Below, piece by piece: positions 26,177 through 35,057 of a DNA stretch of 46,558 nt. The notes beneath the pieces were generated by a model, which was given only the letters and a program-made list of their open reading frames with translations, was not told the origin of the DNA and made no database searches. This stretch comes from Bacillota bacterium (GTDB lineage: Bacteria > Bacillota > Sulfobacillia > JAJYWN01). A program made the position numbers and the translations under genes. Positions within the stretch are counted from its first letter, which is position 1. The number at the start of each line of letters is the position of its first letter. The stretch covers positions 102,970-149,527 of the forward strand of contig JAJYWN010000016.1 in the NCBI GenBank assembly GCA_021791495.1, given 5' to 3'.

Positions 26177-28852
26177 GTGATGGCCGGAGCTGCCTCCGGT
26201 TGGCGGCGGTACCCGGGCGTCGTAGTCTTCCTTGGCCTGGCCCTGGGCATAGTGGGTGCGACCTTGCCCCCGGTGTCCTGGGGTGCCGTCTTGGCCTCCC
26301 CATTTCGCGCCAGGCTCGTGGAGTGGCTGGGTCGGATGCTGGCAGCCGGCGCGTTGGCGGCCGGTTTGGCCCCGACTTGGCGGTTAGGACCGCGGCGCGC
26401 GGCCGTTTGGGCGGCTCTTGTCGTGCTTTCCGGCACGTTTCTGGCCGTCGGGGCCGAGAGCGCCGTCCGGTCGGCCTTCGCTCCAGTGTGGCAGGACGCA
26501 CGGGCGGGGGTCGGTCAGTATACGGCGGAGATCACCAACGCCCGAGCGGAGGATGCCGAGTTTGAAGCGAAGACCGTAGCCTTCATGGCGAGGGTCGTCG
26601 GGTTGCCGTCAGAGCGAGAAGATCGCACTGACCTGGTGGCGCGGGTGGTCGAGGGCACGGGTGAAGGGCGAGCGCCGGCCCTGGGAGCGACGGTCCTGGT
26701 CAAGGCCCGGCCCGTCATTCAGGGGCTGCGCCATGGAGACTTGGTCTGGGTCAAAGGATCGCTGTCCCTGCCGCAACCCCCCGGTAACCCAGGCGAGTTT
26801 GACTACCAGCGCTATCTTCTCAGCCGGGGCATCGGCGCGGTTCTGTCCGGAAGCGCCATCCGTCTTGGTTCAGAAGAAACCGTCCGTGGCCCGCAAAGGC
26901 TTGCCGCGGCAGTCAGAGAGCGGGTCGACCGCGCTCTGGCTTCGACCTTCCCGCCGGGTCGGGACACCGAACTAGCGCTTCTGCGGGGGATTCTCTTCGG
27001 AGACACCAGCGGACTCCCGCCGGAGGTGATGGAAGAGTTCCGTGATGCCGGTGTGTTCCACATCCTGGCCGTCTCCGGGTCCAACGTGGCCTTTCTATTG
27101 GCCGGCTGGTATGGGCTTTTCGGTTTTTGCGTGCGCCGGACGGACTGGTGGACCGGTGGGTGGGCGGCGCGCATCCGCGCCGGCACAGCCTTGGTCATCG
27201 TGGCCGTTTATGCCATGATGACCGGAGCGGGGCCGTCGGTGGTCAGAGCATCTCTGATGGCGGCGGCCTGGTTGCTCGGTCAGGTGGCCGGGAGGAAGAC
27301 CAATGTCTGGAACGCCCTGGGCCTGGCCGGTGCATTCATCCTGGCCTCCTCGCCGTCCACCCTCTTTGACCCGGGTTTCCAGCTCTCATTCGCCGCCACC
27401 ACGGGCATCATGCTTTGGTCGGGGCCGCTGGCCCGGCGACTGCCGCAGCTCAGGGGGACTTGGGCCCGCTTGAACGGCTATCGGACCATTACTGCGGCTA
27501 CATTGGCCGCTCAGCTGGCTACCTGGCCGGTATCCGCCTATCATTTTGGCCGGGTGGCCGTCTTGGGGCTCCCCGCCAACTTGCTGGTGGTCCCGGTATC
27601 AGGATGGTTGGTCACCGGCGGAGCCGCGGCGGGTCTAACGTCACTGGCAATGCCATTCTTGGGGCGAATCCTGAACGTCGCAAACTACGTGTCCGGCACT
27701 ATCCTGGTCCGCTGGACATCGACCTGGGGTGCCATCCCCGGCGCCTCTCTGAACGTGGAACCGCCCGCCCCGGCCTTGATGGCGGCGTATTATCTGGCCA
27801 TTCTAGCCGTTTTCCTGAGCCTTACGATGTCGGCTCCTCCCGACGGCGTCGGAGCGCGGACCAAGCGGGACACAGGATGGGGAGCCCGACACCCGTGGGT
27901 CATCCTGGCCTGGGCAGCCCTTTCCCTGGCCGTGGCTGCGACCTGGTGGGGAACGGGCCCGGCCTTGAGAGGAGGCATGCTCCAAGTCACCTTCCTTGAC
28001 GTGGGCCAGGGGGATGCCGCACTTCTGCGGTCACCAGGAGGTCAGGCGGCTCTGGTAGACACAGGTCCGCCGGATGAGCCTGGTGCCCCGGGCGATGGCC
28101 AAGGGCGGCTCGTTTCGCTCCTGAAGCGGATGGGAGTCCACAGGTTGGACTGGATCTTAGTGAGCCATGACCATGACGATCACGACGGGAACCTGGATCA
28201 GTGCCTGCGGGCCTTCCCCGTGGGAGTCGTTTTCGTATCACCCGGCAGATTGGAGGAGTTCCTAGGTAAGCACCCTGGTCTGACGAAAAATGGTACCCCG
28301 GTGCGCCAGGTGCAGTTTGGCGACAACTTTGCCTGGGCTGGGTCCCGCGTGGAGGTCCTCTGGCCGCCTCCACCCGATCGGGGCGTGGCACCCGAGCGGT
28401 CGGACCGGCCCACCGACGGCTCAGGTTCGAATGACTCCAGCGTGGTGGTGCGTCTGGTGTGCGGCCAGGCCGCCTTCCTTTTTACCGGCGACATTGGACC
28501 GGCGGTCGAAGGCACGCTGAGACGGTGGGCGCAAGCAGGTTGGGTGTTTCCGCGGGCAGATGTCCTGAAAGTATCCCATCACGGGTCCGGGACGTCCAGC
28601 GATACGGACTTCCTGGGACTTCTCGGGGCCCGCGCCGCCGTGGTTTCCGTGGGGCGGAACGTCTTCGGTCACCCCGCGCCCGAAACCCTGGCACGGTTGG
28701 CCCAGGCCGGAGAGGCGGTCTGGCGCACCGACCGTAACGGTGCCGTGACGGTCCAGACGGACGGTCGGACCATTCGCGTCCGAGGATACCGTCGGGACAG
28801 GCCCTGTTTGGCGGCGCTGGGACAGGATAACGCCGCCGGCTCAAAGAACTAG
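26177..28852 (+). CDS. comEC: ComEC/Rec2 family DNA-uptake channel
   Basis: ComEC forms the inner-membrane channel through which single-stranded DNA enters during transformation. The 891-aa protein has N-terminal helices and an OB-like DUF4131 region (about 1-220). The Competence domain follows with many helices (about 250-550; FHILAVSGSNVAFLLAGWY is diagnostic). The C-terminal metallo-beta-lactamase domain (about 605-860) has FLDVGQGDAALLR, the metal-binding SHDHDDHDGNL and LKVSHHGSGTSSD. All motifs are intact. The GTG at 26177 is preceded by GGGGAG seven nt upstream; ATG 26180 is the alternative. With comEA it suggests the organism can be naturally competent. holA follows, as in many Bacillota. 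Confidence 0.93.
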   Translation: MMAGAASGWRRYPGVVVFLGLALGIVGATLPPVSWGAVLASPFRARLVEWLGRMLAAGALAAGLAPTWRLGPRRAAVWAALVVLSGTFLAVGAESAVRSAFAPVWQDARAGVGQYTAEITNARAEDAEFEAKTVAFMARVVGLPSEREDRTDLVARVVEGTGEGRAPALGATVLVKARPVIQGLRHGDLVWVKGSLSLPQPPGNPGEFDYQRYLLSRGIGAVLSGSAIRLGSEETVRGPQRLAAAVRERVDRALASTFPPGRDTELALLRGILFGDTSGLPPEVMEEFRDAGVFHILAVSGSNVAFLLAGWYGLFGFCVRRTDWWTGGWAARIRAGTALVIVAVYAMMTGAGPSVVRASLMAAAWLLGQVAGRKTNVWNALGLAGAFILASSPSTLFDPGFQLSFAATTGIMLWSGPLARRLPQLRGTWARLNGYRTITAATLAAQLATWPVSAYHFGRVAVLGLPANLLVVPVSGWLVTGGAAAGLTSLAMPFLGRILNVANYVSGTILVRWTSTWGAIPGASLNVEPPAPALMAAYYLAILAVFLSLTMSAPPDGVGARTKRDTGWGARHPWVILAWAALSLAVAATWWGTGPALRGGMLQVTFLDVGQGDAALLRSPGGQAALVDTGPPDEPGAPGDGQGRLVSLLKRMGVHRLDWILVSHDHDDHDGNLDQCLRAFPVGVVFVSPGRLEEFLGKHPGLTKNGTPVRQVQFGDNFAWAGSRVEVLWPPPPDRGVAPERSDRPTDGSGSNDSSVVVRLVCGQAAFLFTGDIGPAVEGTLRRWAQAGWVFPRADVLKVSHHGSGTSSDTDFLGLLGARAAVVSVGRNVFGHPAPETLARLAQAGEAVWRTDRNGAVTVQTDGRTIRVRGYRRDRPCLAALGQDNAAGSKN

Positions 28853-28900
28853 GCCTTAGGCCTGGGACGTAACGCCACCGCCAGGCGCAGCCGACGACAG

Positions 28901-29974
28901 GTGGCCGGAAGGATGACGCGGGGAATGGATGCAGTCAAGGTCTTGACAGAACTGTCACGGGAGACCCCGCTCTATCCCGCCTACGTGCTCACCGGCGAAG
29001 AGGATTACTTGAAAGACCAGGTCCTGGCCGGCATCAAGAGCCGCGTCCTCGGCCCGGCTGCCGCGGGGACCGGTCTGGGGGCCGATGGTGGACTGAACTT
29101 CCAAGCTTTCGACGGGCACGAAACATCGGCCGCCGCCGTCACCCAGATGGCTGAAACCTTTCCTTTCCTGGCCGAACGCCGCCTGATCGTCGTCAAAGAC
29201 CCCGACCTGTCCGACCCCGCTTGGCCAAAGTACCTGGAGTCCCCCCAGCCCACCACCTGTCTGGTGCTTTACTGCCACGCCGGTCAAGGGGTGAGGGCTC
29301 TGACTCCATTTAAGGACGCCGGCAAGAAGGGCAATGTAGCTGTGGTGGAGTGCGCGGCACCGAAACCACGCGAGTTGGTGGGCTGGGTAACGGAACGAGC
29401 GCGTGCCGCGGGCAAGGTCATGCCGCGTGATGCCGCCCAGATTCTGGTCGAAGCCATCGGTCCCAACCTACTTGCCCTGGACGGTGAGGTCCAGAAGATC
29501 GCCACATACGTCGGAGCCAAACCGTCAGTCACCGCCGCCGACGTCCAGGCCGTGGTGGGAAGGGTCACCATGCCCCAGGTCTTCGAGTACATCGACGCGG
29601 TCGTTTCCGGAGATACCGGCGCCGCCCTGTCTCGGCTTTCCGGAATGCTGGGGCCGCCTGGATCAGAGCTTCAGATCCTGGCCACCGTCCACAGTCATTA
29701 CCGTAAACTGGTGGTGGCCCGGTCGATGCTGGACGATCGGGTGCCGGCGGACGACATCCTTCCGCGCCTGTACGCGAACTCGTGGGCGGCCGAGAAATGC
29801 TTGAGTCAAGCCCGCGGCCTGACTCAACCCGAAACGAGGAAGGCCATTTCGCGCCTGTTCGAGGCGGACCTGGCCATCAAAACAGGCCAGCAGGAACCCC
29901 GGCTGGCCTTGGAACTCTTGTCTTTAGATCTCTGCGGTCTGGGCGGCGGCGCCCGCGGTGGGCGGAAGGACTAG
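28901..29974 (+). CDS. holA: DNA polymerase III subunit delta
   Basis: HolA opens the sliding clamp within the clamp loader. The 357-aa length and motifs fit: YVLTGEEDYLKDQVLAGIKS near the N-terminus, then MAETFPFLAERRLIVVKD, LLALDGEVQKIATYVG in the middle and LSGMLGPPGSELQILATVHS in the C-terminal domain. The start is uncertain: GTG 28901, ATG 28913 or ATG 28925 (MDAVKVLTEL), the last preceded by a GGAAGGA run about 12 nt away. Its stop overlaps that of rpsT on the other strand. The comEC-holA-rpsT order is common in Bacillota. Confidence 0.9.
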   Translation: MAGRMTRGMDAVKVLTELSRETPLYPAYVLTGEEDYLKDQVLAGIKSRVLGPAAAGTGLGADGGLNFQAFDGHETSAAAVTQMAETFPFLAERRLIVVKDPDLSDPAWPKYLESPQPTTCLVLYCHAGQGVRALTPFKDAGKKGNVAVVECAAPKPRELVGWVTERARAAGKVMPRDAAQILVEAIGPNLLALDGEVQKIATYVGAKPSVTAADVQAVVGRVTMPQVFEYIDAVVSGDTGAALSRLSGMLGPPGSELQILATVHSHYRKLVVARSMLDDRVPADDILPRLYANSWAAEKCLSQARGLTQPETRKAISRLFEADLAIKTGQQEPRLALELLSLDLCGLGGGARGGRKD

Positions 29975-30258
29975 GCCTTCTTATCCGTGGTGGTCGTCGC
30001 CGCGGCTGCGTTCAACTTCCGGGCCAGACGCGACTTGCGACGGTTCGCCGCGTTACGGTGCACCGCACCCTTGGCCACGCCCCAGTCCAACACGCCGGCG
30101 GCTTCGCGGTAGGCCGCCTGGGCCTGCGCCGGATCACTGGACAGCGCCTGTTTGGCCTTACGGACGGCCGATCTCACGCGCGTCTTCCGTGCGACGTTCC
30201 GCTTCGCTTCCACCGCGGAAGTGCGGGCTCTCTTAATAGAAGACCTAATGTTGGCCAC
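29971..30258 (-). CDS. rpsT: 30S ribosomal protein S20
   Basis: A small basic protein that binds 16S rRNA. The sequence starts (M)ANIRSSIKRARTSAVEAKRN, as S20 does, and carries RKTRVRSAVRKAKQAL and KGAVHRNAANRRKSRLARKL. I set the start at GTG 30258 because GGGAGG lies 8 nt upstream and the family begins with MANIKS; a longer reading adds eight unlikely residues. The 95-aa length is normal, with an Ala/Thr/Lys tail. Confidence 0.95.
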   Translation of the reverse strand: MANIRSSIKRARTSAVEAKRNVARKTRVRSAVRKAKQALSSDPAQAQAAYREAAGVLDWGVAKGAVHRNAANRRKSRLARKLNAAAATTTTDKKA

Positions 30259-30291
30259 CAGGGCCACCTCCCAAGCTGACATCAGGACACA

Positions 30292-30320
30292 ATTTTAGCA
30301 TGGGCATCCGCAAAAGACAA
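30292..30320 (-). promoter_or_regulatory. Sigma-A promoter of rpsT
   Basis: On the minus strand, TTGTCT (30320-30315) and TAAAAT (30297-30292) are spaced by 17 bp, about 35 bp before the rpsT start. Confidence 0.65.
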
Positions 30321-30437
30321 GGCGAATACAGCCACTTCAGCCTGGTTAAGCTAGCGGTGCCCAAGGCCTGGATTTGGGCCGGAGGCTCTTGCTATCGACT
30401 GGTCAAACGAAGGAAAGACTTGGGGAGGTGAGACTCC

Positions 30438-30764
30438 ATGCTCGGAGCCATCGTCCGATTTGTCGTCTCGGCGCTGGTGATTATGTTTGTTGGATTCTTG
30501 GTTCCCGGTTTCAAGGTAGCGGGATTCTGGAACGCCCTACTCGCGGCTGTGGTCATCGCCGTAATCGGCTGGGTAGTGGAAGCCCTGCTCGGGCGCAGGA
30601 TTTCTCCCCAAAGCCGCGGTCTGGTCGGTTTCGTTGTCGCCGCGGTCGTGATCTACCTGGCCCAATTCGTTGTTCCAACCATGCAGGTGAGTGTACTCGG
30701 CGCTCTTCTGGCATCGCTGGTGATCGGGATTATCGACGCCTTTGTGCCAACCGAACTGCGCTGA
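30438..30764 (+). CDS. Phage-holin-family (YvlD-like) four-helix membrane protein
   Basis: This 108-aa protein consists of four hydrophobic helices with short loops and matches the phage holin family 4 superfamily (YvlD-like). Such chromosomal genes occur widely outside prophages. Their role is unclear and may concern envelope stress. GGGAGGTGAG precedes the ATG by 5-6 nt. A strong terminator follows at 30792, so it is a single-gene unit. It occupies the place where gpr often sits in Bacillota. No lysin or phage gene is near. Confidence 0.75.
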   Translation: MLGAIVRFVVSALVIMFVGFLVPGFKVAGFWNALLAAVVIAVIGWVVEALLGRRISPQSRGLVGFVVAAVVIYLAQFVVPTMQVSVLGALLASLVIGIIDAFVPTELR

Positions 30765-30791
30765 CTCTATTCTAACCAGGGATAACCCCGC

Positions 30792-30828
30792 AACCCCGGC
30801 CCACTACGCGTGTGGGCCGGGGTTTTGG
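30792..30828 (+). terminator. Rho-independent terminator after the holin-like gene
   Basis: A perfect 13-bp stem (AACCCCGGCCCAC with GTGGGCCGGGGTT, 30792-30804 and 30812-30824) with a 7-nt loop, ending in TTTT. Confidence 0.85.
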
Positions 30829-30908
30829 CTTTACTCATAGACGAGCCCCTTCCTGAATATCAAATGCACAGGTGAAAGCGAATTGGGGAAGGAAAGGGGC
30901 TCACCGAT

Positions 30909-32174
30909 TTGCGCCGCCGCCTGAAACGCGGTGCCCTTGGCCGTCTGAACCGCGGGGCCCTTGTGGGCCTCCTCATTTGCGTCCTCTTGACGGTTACATT
31001 TGTGATAGACTGGAGCCGCCTCGTCGCTCCCGCCGCTGTGCCGGCCTTGGCCGGGGCGGCCGGCGCCGCCGAGCTTCAAGTGAGGTTCCCCTTTTCTCTA
31101 CTGGTGGGCCATGACGCCCAGGCTCCCAAGCGGATCCTCGGTTCGGTCATCCCCTTGTGGAACGCCGCCATTGAGCCCGCCGGCACGCTGCCCGGCGGCG
31201 CCTTGGGCGCGGCTGTGACTTCCCTGGCCTGGCTTACCGGCGTCAACCTCACGGCTCCGGAATACGTCCTAAGCTCGGAAATCCCGGTCATGGCCTACAT
31301 CAAACCGCCCTTGTCCGTGGGGTCCATCCCGCTTCAGGGACCGGCACCCTTCACCAATCCTCCCCAGCCCGCCTCGGGCCCGGAAATCAGCGAACCTGGT
31401 CTAAGCCAGACCTCGACCGGCGGCGGGCCGGGCACCGCGCCGTTGGTGGGCATCTACCACACCCATGCCCGCGAGTCTTTCCTGCCGGACCTGCCCGAAG
31501 TGCGCAATAAGAACAAGGTCGAAGAGGCTTTCACCACCGACCTAAAGCGCAGCGTCGTGGCGGTCGGCGACGAATTGGCGGCCAAGTTGCGGAGCCAGTA
31601 TGGCATAGCGGCGGTCCATTCGCCCACCATCCACGATCAGGAAAGCTCTCTCGGCGCCTACACCCGGTCCGAGCAAACAGCCAAGAAGATGCTCGCCGAC
31701 AACCCTTCGATTAAGATCCTCCTGGACATCCACCGCGACTCCGCCCTGCGGAAAGAGACCACGGTCAAAGTCAACCGTGTCGACACGGCCAAGGTCCTCA
31801 TGGTGGTGGGCACCGACAAGACCCTGCCGCATCCCAACTGGAAACAGAACTACGCTTTCGCCGTCCAAATGACCGCGGTGCTGGAGGGTCTATTCCCTGG
31901 GATATCCCGGGGCATCATGACCAAGACGGAACGCTACAACCAACACCTCCTTCCTCAAGCGATGCTGGTGGAAGTCGGTGGACCGGAAAACTCCCTCGAG
32001 GAAGTGAAACGGACGGCGGACGATCTGGCCGCCGTGATTGCGGCCATCCTTTCAGGTAAGGTACCGGCCACCGCCGGCACCGCCACGGCGCCGGCGACAC
32101 CCACCACGGTCCCCGCGGCCGCCGTGCTTTCCTCGATCGCGCCCAACACGGCGGTCAGCCCGGCGAGCCGCTGA
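30909..32174 (+). CDS. spoIIP: Stage II sporulation protein P
   Basis: SpoIIP is a peptidoglycan amidase/endopeptidase that works with SpoIID and SpoIIM during engulfment. The 421-aa protein has a membrane anchor near residues 18-40. The catalytic amidase-like domain (about 175-385) has LVGIYHTHARESFLPD, KILLDIHRDSA and AMLVEVGGPENSLEEVKRTA; the two His and the late Glu are the expected zinc ligands. A low-complexity Ala/Thr/Pro tail follows. The TTG at 30909 has AAGGGG upstream. It is direct evidence for a spore-forming ancestry. Neighbouring gpr, lepA and hemW, common around spoIIP, are absent. Confidence 0.92.
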   Translation: MRRRLKRGALGRLNRGALVGLLICVLLTVTFVIDWSRLVAPAAVPALAGAAGAAELQVRFPFSLLVGHDAQAPKRILGSVIPLWNAAIEPAGTLPGGALGAAVTSLAWLTGVNLTAPEYVLSSEIPVMAYIKPPLSVGSIPLQGPAPFTNPPQPASGPEISEPGLSQTSTGGGPGTAPLVGIYHTHARESFLPDLPEVRNKNKVEEAFTTDLKRSVVAVGDELAAKLRSQYGIAAVHSPTIHDQESSLGAYTRSEQTAKKMLADNPSIKILLDIHRDSALRKETTVKVNRVDTAKVLMVVGTDKTLPHPNWKQNYAFAVQMTAVLEGLFPGISRGIMTKTERYNQHLLPQAMLVEVGGPENSLEEVKRTADDLAAVIAAILSGKVPATAGTATAPATPTTVPAAAVLSSIAPNTAVSPASR

Positions 32175-32224
32175 CGCCGCGTTCCACGACTAGCCGCGCC
32201 ACGGACCGTTGACCATGCCTCCGG

Positions 32225-32253
32225 TTGACACTATCGCACCGGAATGGTATTTT
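32225..32253 (+). promoter_or_regulatory. Heat-shock operon promoter (sigma-A)
   Basis: TTGACA (32225-32230) and TATTTT (32248-32253) are spaced by 17 bp. CIRCE starts 12 bp after the -10, so HrcA binding would block initiation from this promoter. Confidence 0.8.
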
Positions 32254-32265
32254 CAAAGCGGGTCA

Positions 32266-32292
32266 TTAGCACTCGCCGAGCCCGAGTGCTAC
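32266..32292. promoter_or_regulatory. CIRCE operator (HrcA binding site)
   Basis: TTAGCACTC, nine spacer bases, then GAGTGCTAC. This matches the CIRCE consensus (TTAGCACTC-N9-GAGTGCTAA) in 17 of 18 arm bases. It lies between the promoter and hrcA. HrcA should repress hrcA, the chaperonin, the small DnaK-like gene and dnaJ through it. Confidence 0.95.
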
Positions 32293-32337
32293 CAACGGCG
32301 AACATCGAGCGGCGCGACGGATCCGGAGGGCTGTCCG

Positions 32338-33381
32338 ATGGCCTTGAGCGATAGAAAGCAGAGAGTCTTGCGAGCCATCATCGAGGACTACGTGGCCACG
32401 GCGCAACCGGTAGGCTCCGCAACCTTGGTGCGGAAGTACCGCTTGGGTGTAAGCTCCGCCACCGTGCGCAATGACATGGCGGACCTGGAAGGCCTGGGCT
32501 ACCTCGAGCAACCCCACACCTCGGCGGGCCGGATCCCTTCGGATCTGGGGTACCGCCTCTATGTGGACGCCCTGATGCGCCAGTCCCCGTTGGACGAGGT
32601 GCGCCTGTCGTCCATCCGCGCCCAGTTCGAGGCCCGCATCCGCGAGATCGAGGACCTCATCCGCGACACCGCCCGCATTCTCTCCGAACACACCAACTAC
32701 CTGGCCCTCATTCTCGGGCCCAAGCTGGCGCGCACCGTCTTTCGCACTTTACGCATGCTTCCCCTCTCGGAGCACCAGGCGCTGCTGGTCCTGGTGACCG
32801 ACGCGGGCTTTATCGAGAGCGCCGTCATCGAGATCCCGGCAGGGATGGGACCAGACCAGCTTTCGCGGTTCGCCACCGTGGTTAACCAGACCTTGCAGGG
32901 AAAGACTCTGGCCCAGGTGGCCGACGGTCTGATCACTGCCCTGCGCCAGAACCTGGCCGAGTACCGAGACATCATGGACCAGGCCTTCGACTTCTTCACC
33001 CAAGGGCTGGAGCCCGGCGACGGGAAGGACCTGACGGTAGTCGGCACGTCGCGGATTTTGGGGCAACCCGAGTTCCAGGACGCCAACAAGGTACGCCAGG
33101 TACTACAGGCGGTGGAGGGCGGCGTGGCCCTGGAAGCCCTGAACGAGGCGGCCGAAGACGACGGCATCGTCATCACCATCGGGCGCGAGAACCGGCATCC
33201 GGCCATGCAAGGCTGCAGTCTGGTGACGGCCACCTATCGAGTGGGCGGCCGCACGGTTGGGACCTTGGGAGTTCTGGGGCCCACGCGGATGGACTACGCC
33301 CGCGTGCTGTCCGTGGTGCATTCGGTGACCGAATGCCTGTCCGGAGCCCTTTCCCGTTCCGTCCAGTTCTGGTACCGTTAG
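32338..33381 (+). CDS. hrcA: Heat-inducible transcription repressor HrcA
   Basis: HrcA represses class I heat-shock genes by binding CIRCE. The 347-aa protein has an N-terminal winged helix (KQRVLRAIIEDYVATAQPVG, then SSATVRNDMADLEGLGYLEQ and PHTSAGRIPSDLGYR), a GAF-like middle and the C-terminal VGGRTVGTLGVLGPTRMDY motif. The ATG at 32338 has GGAGG eight nt upstream, and an upstream-extended frame would run across the promoter and CIRCE. In most bacteria grpE and dnaK follow; here a thermosome-like chaperonin does. Confidence 0.95.
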   Translation: MALSDRKQRVLRAIIEDYVATAQPVGSATLVRKYRLGVSSATVRNDMADLEGLGYLEQPHTSAGRIPSDLGYRLYVDALMRQSPLDEVRLSSIRAQFEARIREIEDLIRDTARILSEHTNYLALILGPKLARTVFRTLRMLPLSEHQALLVLVTDAGFIESAVIEIPAGMGPDQLSRFATVVNQTLQGKTLAQVADGLITALRQNLAEYRDIMDQAFDFFTQGLEPGDGKDLTVVGTSRILGQPEFQDANKVRQVLQAVEGGVALEALNEAAEDDGIVITIGRENRHPAMQGCSLVTATYRVGGRTVGTLGVLGPTRMDYARVLSVVHSVTECLSGALSRSVQFWYR

Positions 33382-33452
33382 AGATACTCCGATGAGGACG
33401 CACTGAAGCTCCAGGATACGCCGAAGTCGGAAGGAAGGCGGGCAGTCTAGGG

Positions 33453-35057
33453 ATGTCCAACGTCAAACAGGTCGCGCAGAGCTCGGAAGTGGACGAGCGT
33501 CTGGCGGCCCTCCTCTCGAACGTCAACGCCGTCCGGGCGTTGGCCTCGGCCGTGGAAGGGACCATCGGTCCCAAGGGTCTGGACACCATGCTGGTGGACA
33601 AGTTCGGCGACGTGATCATCACCAACGACGGCATCACCATCCTTTCCGAAATGGATGTCAGCCACCCCGCCGCCCGCATGGTGATCAATACAGCCAAAGC
33701 TCAGGAGGAGCAGGTGGGTGACGGGACCACCACCGCCACCATTATGGCGGCCTCCCTCCTTGTCGAAGCCTTGAACCAGGTGGCCAAGGGCGTACCGGTC
33801 ACCCGGGTCATCGAGGGCATCCGCACCGGCGTTTTCCGGGCCACGGAATTCATGCGGACCGCCGCCCGCCCAGTCCGCGGGGTGGAAGACCCTCTGCTCC
33901 GCCGGGTGGCCATGGTCGCCGGTCGCGAGCACGGCGACATCGCCGATCTGGTGGTGAAAGCCGCCGCCCTGGTGGGCGGGGAGAAACTGGCGGATCCCGG
34001 CTTCAAGCTGGCGGATACGGTTTCGGCCGAAGAAGGGGCCGAGAACGAGGTGTTCCTTGGAGTCATCATCGATAAGGAACGGCTGAACCGCCAGATGCCG
34101 AAAGATTTGCGTCGTGTGCGCATCCTCATCGTGGACGACGCCTTGGAACCTGAGGAACTGAAGGACGAAGCCATGAGCACCGACGCCGGGTTCCAGCGCT
34201 TCGTTCAGCTGCAGCAGGAGTTCCGGGATAACCTGCAGTCTCTGGTCGGGCTGGGCGTCGGCCTGATTCTGGTGGACCGCGGTGTGGACGAGTGGGCCGA
34301 GGACTTCCTGGTGGACGCGGGCGTCATGGTGCTCTCGCGCGTCGCCTCGGCCGACCTGCGGCGCGCCGCCGAGCACACCGGGGCGCGGATGGTCAAACGG
34401 ACGGCCCTGAAAAAGGGCGCCGAGGAGATCCGGAAGTATCTGGGGCGCGCCGAAAGGGTGTACGAGGACGAGAAGCTGGAGCACGTCCGCCTCCTGGGTG
34501 GCCGGGGGAAACCCATGGCCACCATCCTGGTCGGGGCGGCCACCGGAGAAGTGGTGGACGAGCGCGAGCGCATCGCTAAGGACGCGGCGTCCGCCGTTCA
34601 GGCGGCGCTGGCGGGCGGGGTCGTGCCCGGCGGTGGGGCCCTGGAAATGGCGGCCGCACGCGCCGTGGAAGCCGTCCGCAGCGAGGTCCGCGGCATGGCG
34701 GCCTACGGCGTGGGTTGCGTGGCCGACGCTCTGAAGCGGCCGCTGGCCCAGATCGTGGCCAATGCCGGCTATAACCCGCTGGAGAAAGTGGGCGACGTCT
34801 ACGCCGCCCAGCAGGGTAGGTCGTCGGGTTCGCTGGCCGTGGACTGCGACACCGGCGAGGTGGCCGACATGTGGGAACTGGGCGTGGTGGACCCCGCTCC
34901 CGTGAAGATCCACGCTTTGCGGGCGGCCGGTGAAATCGCCGAGGCCATCTTGCGCATAGACACTATCATCAAGAAGAAGGAGAATGGCGACGGCGACGGT
35001 GGGTTCGGCGGCGCCGGAGTCGGCGGCGGCGGTTCCGGGGGCGTAGGTGGGCGCTGA
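33453..35057 (+). CDS. Group III (archaeal thermosome/CCT-like) chaperonin of bacteria
   Basis: This 534-aa protein is a TCP-1/cpn60 chaperonin closer to archaeal thermosomes than to GroEL. Landmarks are GTIGPKGLDTMLVDKFGDVI, ITNDGITILSEMDVSHPAAR, the ATPase GDGTTTATIMAAS, GGVVPGGGALEMAAARAVE and VDCDTGEVADMWELGVVDP, all in thermosome order. Group III chaperonins are known from a few Bacillota such as Carboxydothermus, where they are linked to the hsp70 genes. They form closed double rings without GroES. It ends in a Gly/Asp-rich tail (about residues 508-534). The ATG has only a distant AAGGAAGG. It lies where grpE-dnaK are expected, downstream of CIRCE, so it is probably heat-induced via HrcA. 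Its 3' end overlaps the next gene. Confidence 0.93.
   Translation: MSNVKQVAQSSEVDERLAALLSNVNAVRALASAVEGTIGPKGLDTMLVDKFGDVIITNDGITILSEMDVSHPAARMVINTAKAQEEQVGDGTTTATIMAASLLVEALNQVAKGVPVTRVIEGIRTGVFRATEFMRTAARPVRGVEDPLLRRVAMVAGREHGDIADLVVKAAALVGGEKLADPGFKLADTVSAEEGAENEVFLGVIIDKERLNRQMPKDLRRVRILIVDDALEPEELKDEAMSTDAGFQRFVQLQQEFRDNLQSLVGLGVGLILVDRGVDEWAEDFLVDAGVMVLSRVASADLRRAAEHTGARMVKRTALKKGAEEIRKYLGRAERVYEDEKLEHVRLLGGRGKPMATILVGAATGEVVDERERIAKDAASAVQAALAGGVVPGGGALEMAAARAVEAVRSEVRGMAAYGVGCVADALKRPLAQIVANAGYNPLEKVGDVYAAQQGRSSGSLAVDCDTGEVADMWELGVVDPAPVKIHALRAAGEIAEAILRIDTIIKKKENGDGDGGFGGAGVGGGGSGGVGGR

Noticed and set aside
30438-30764. Holin-like gene as evidence for a prophage
   Set aside because: YvlD-like proteins are common chromosomal genes; no lysin, capsid, terminase or portal gene is near and the gene has its own terminator.
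33447-34913. 488-codon minus-strand frame opposite the chaperonin
   Set aside because: Antisense shadow with His/Gln-rich composition; the plus strand encodes an unmistakable chaperonin.
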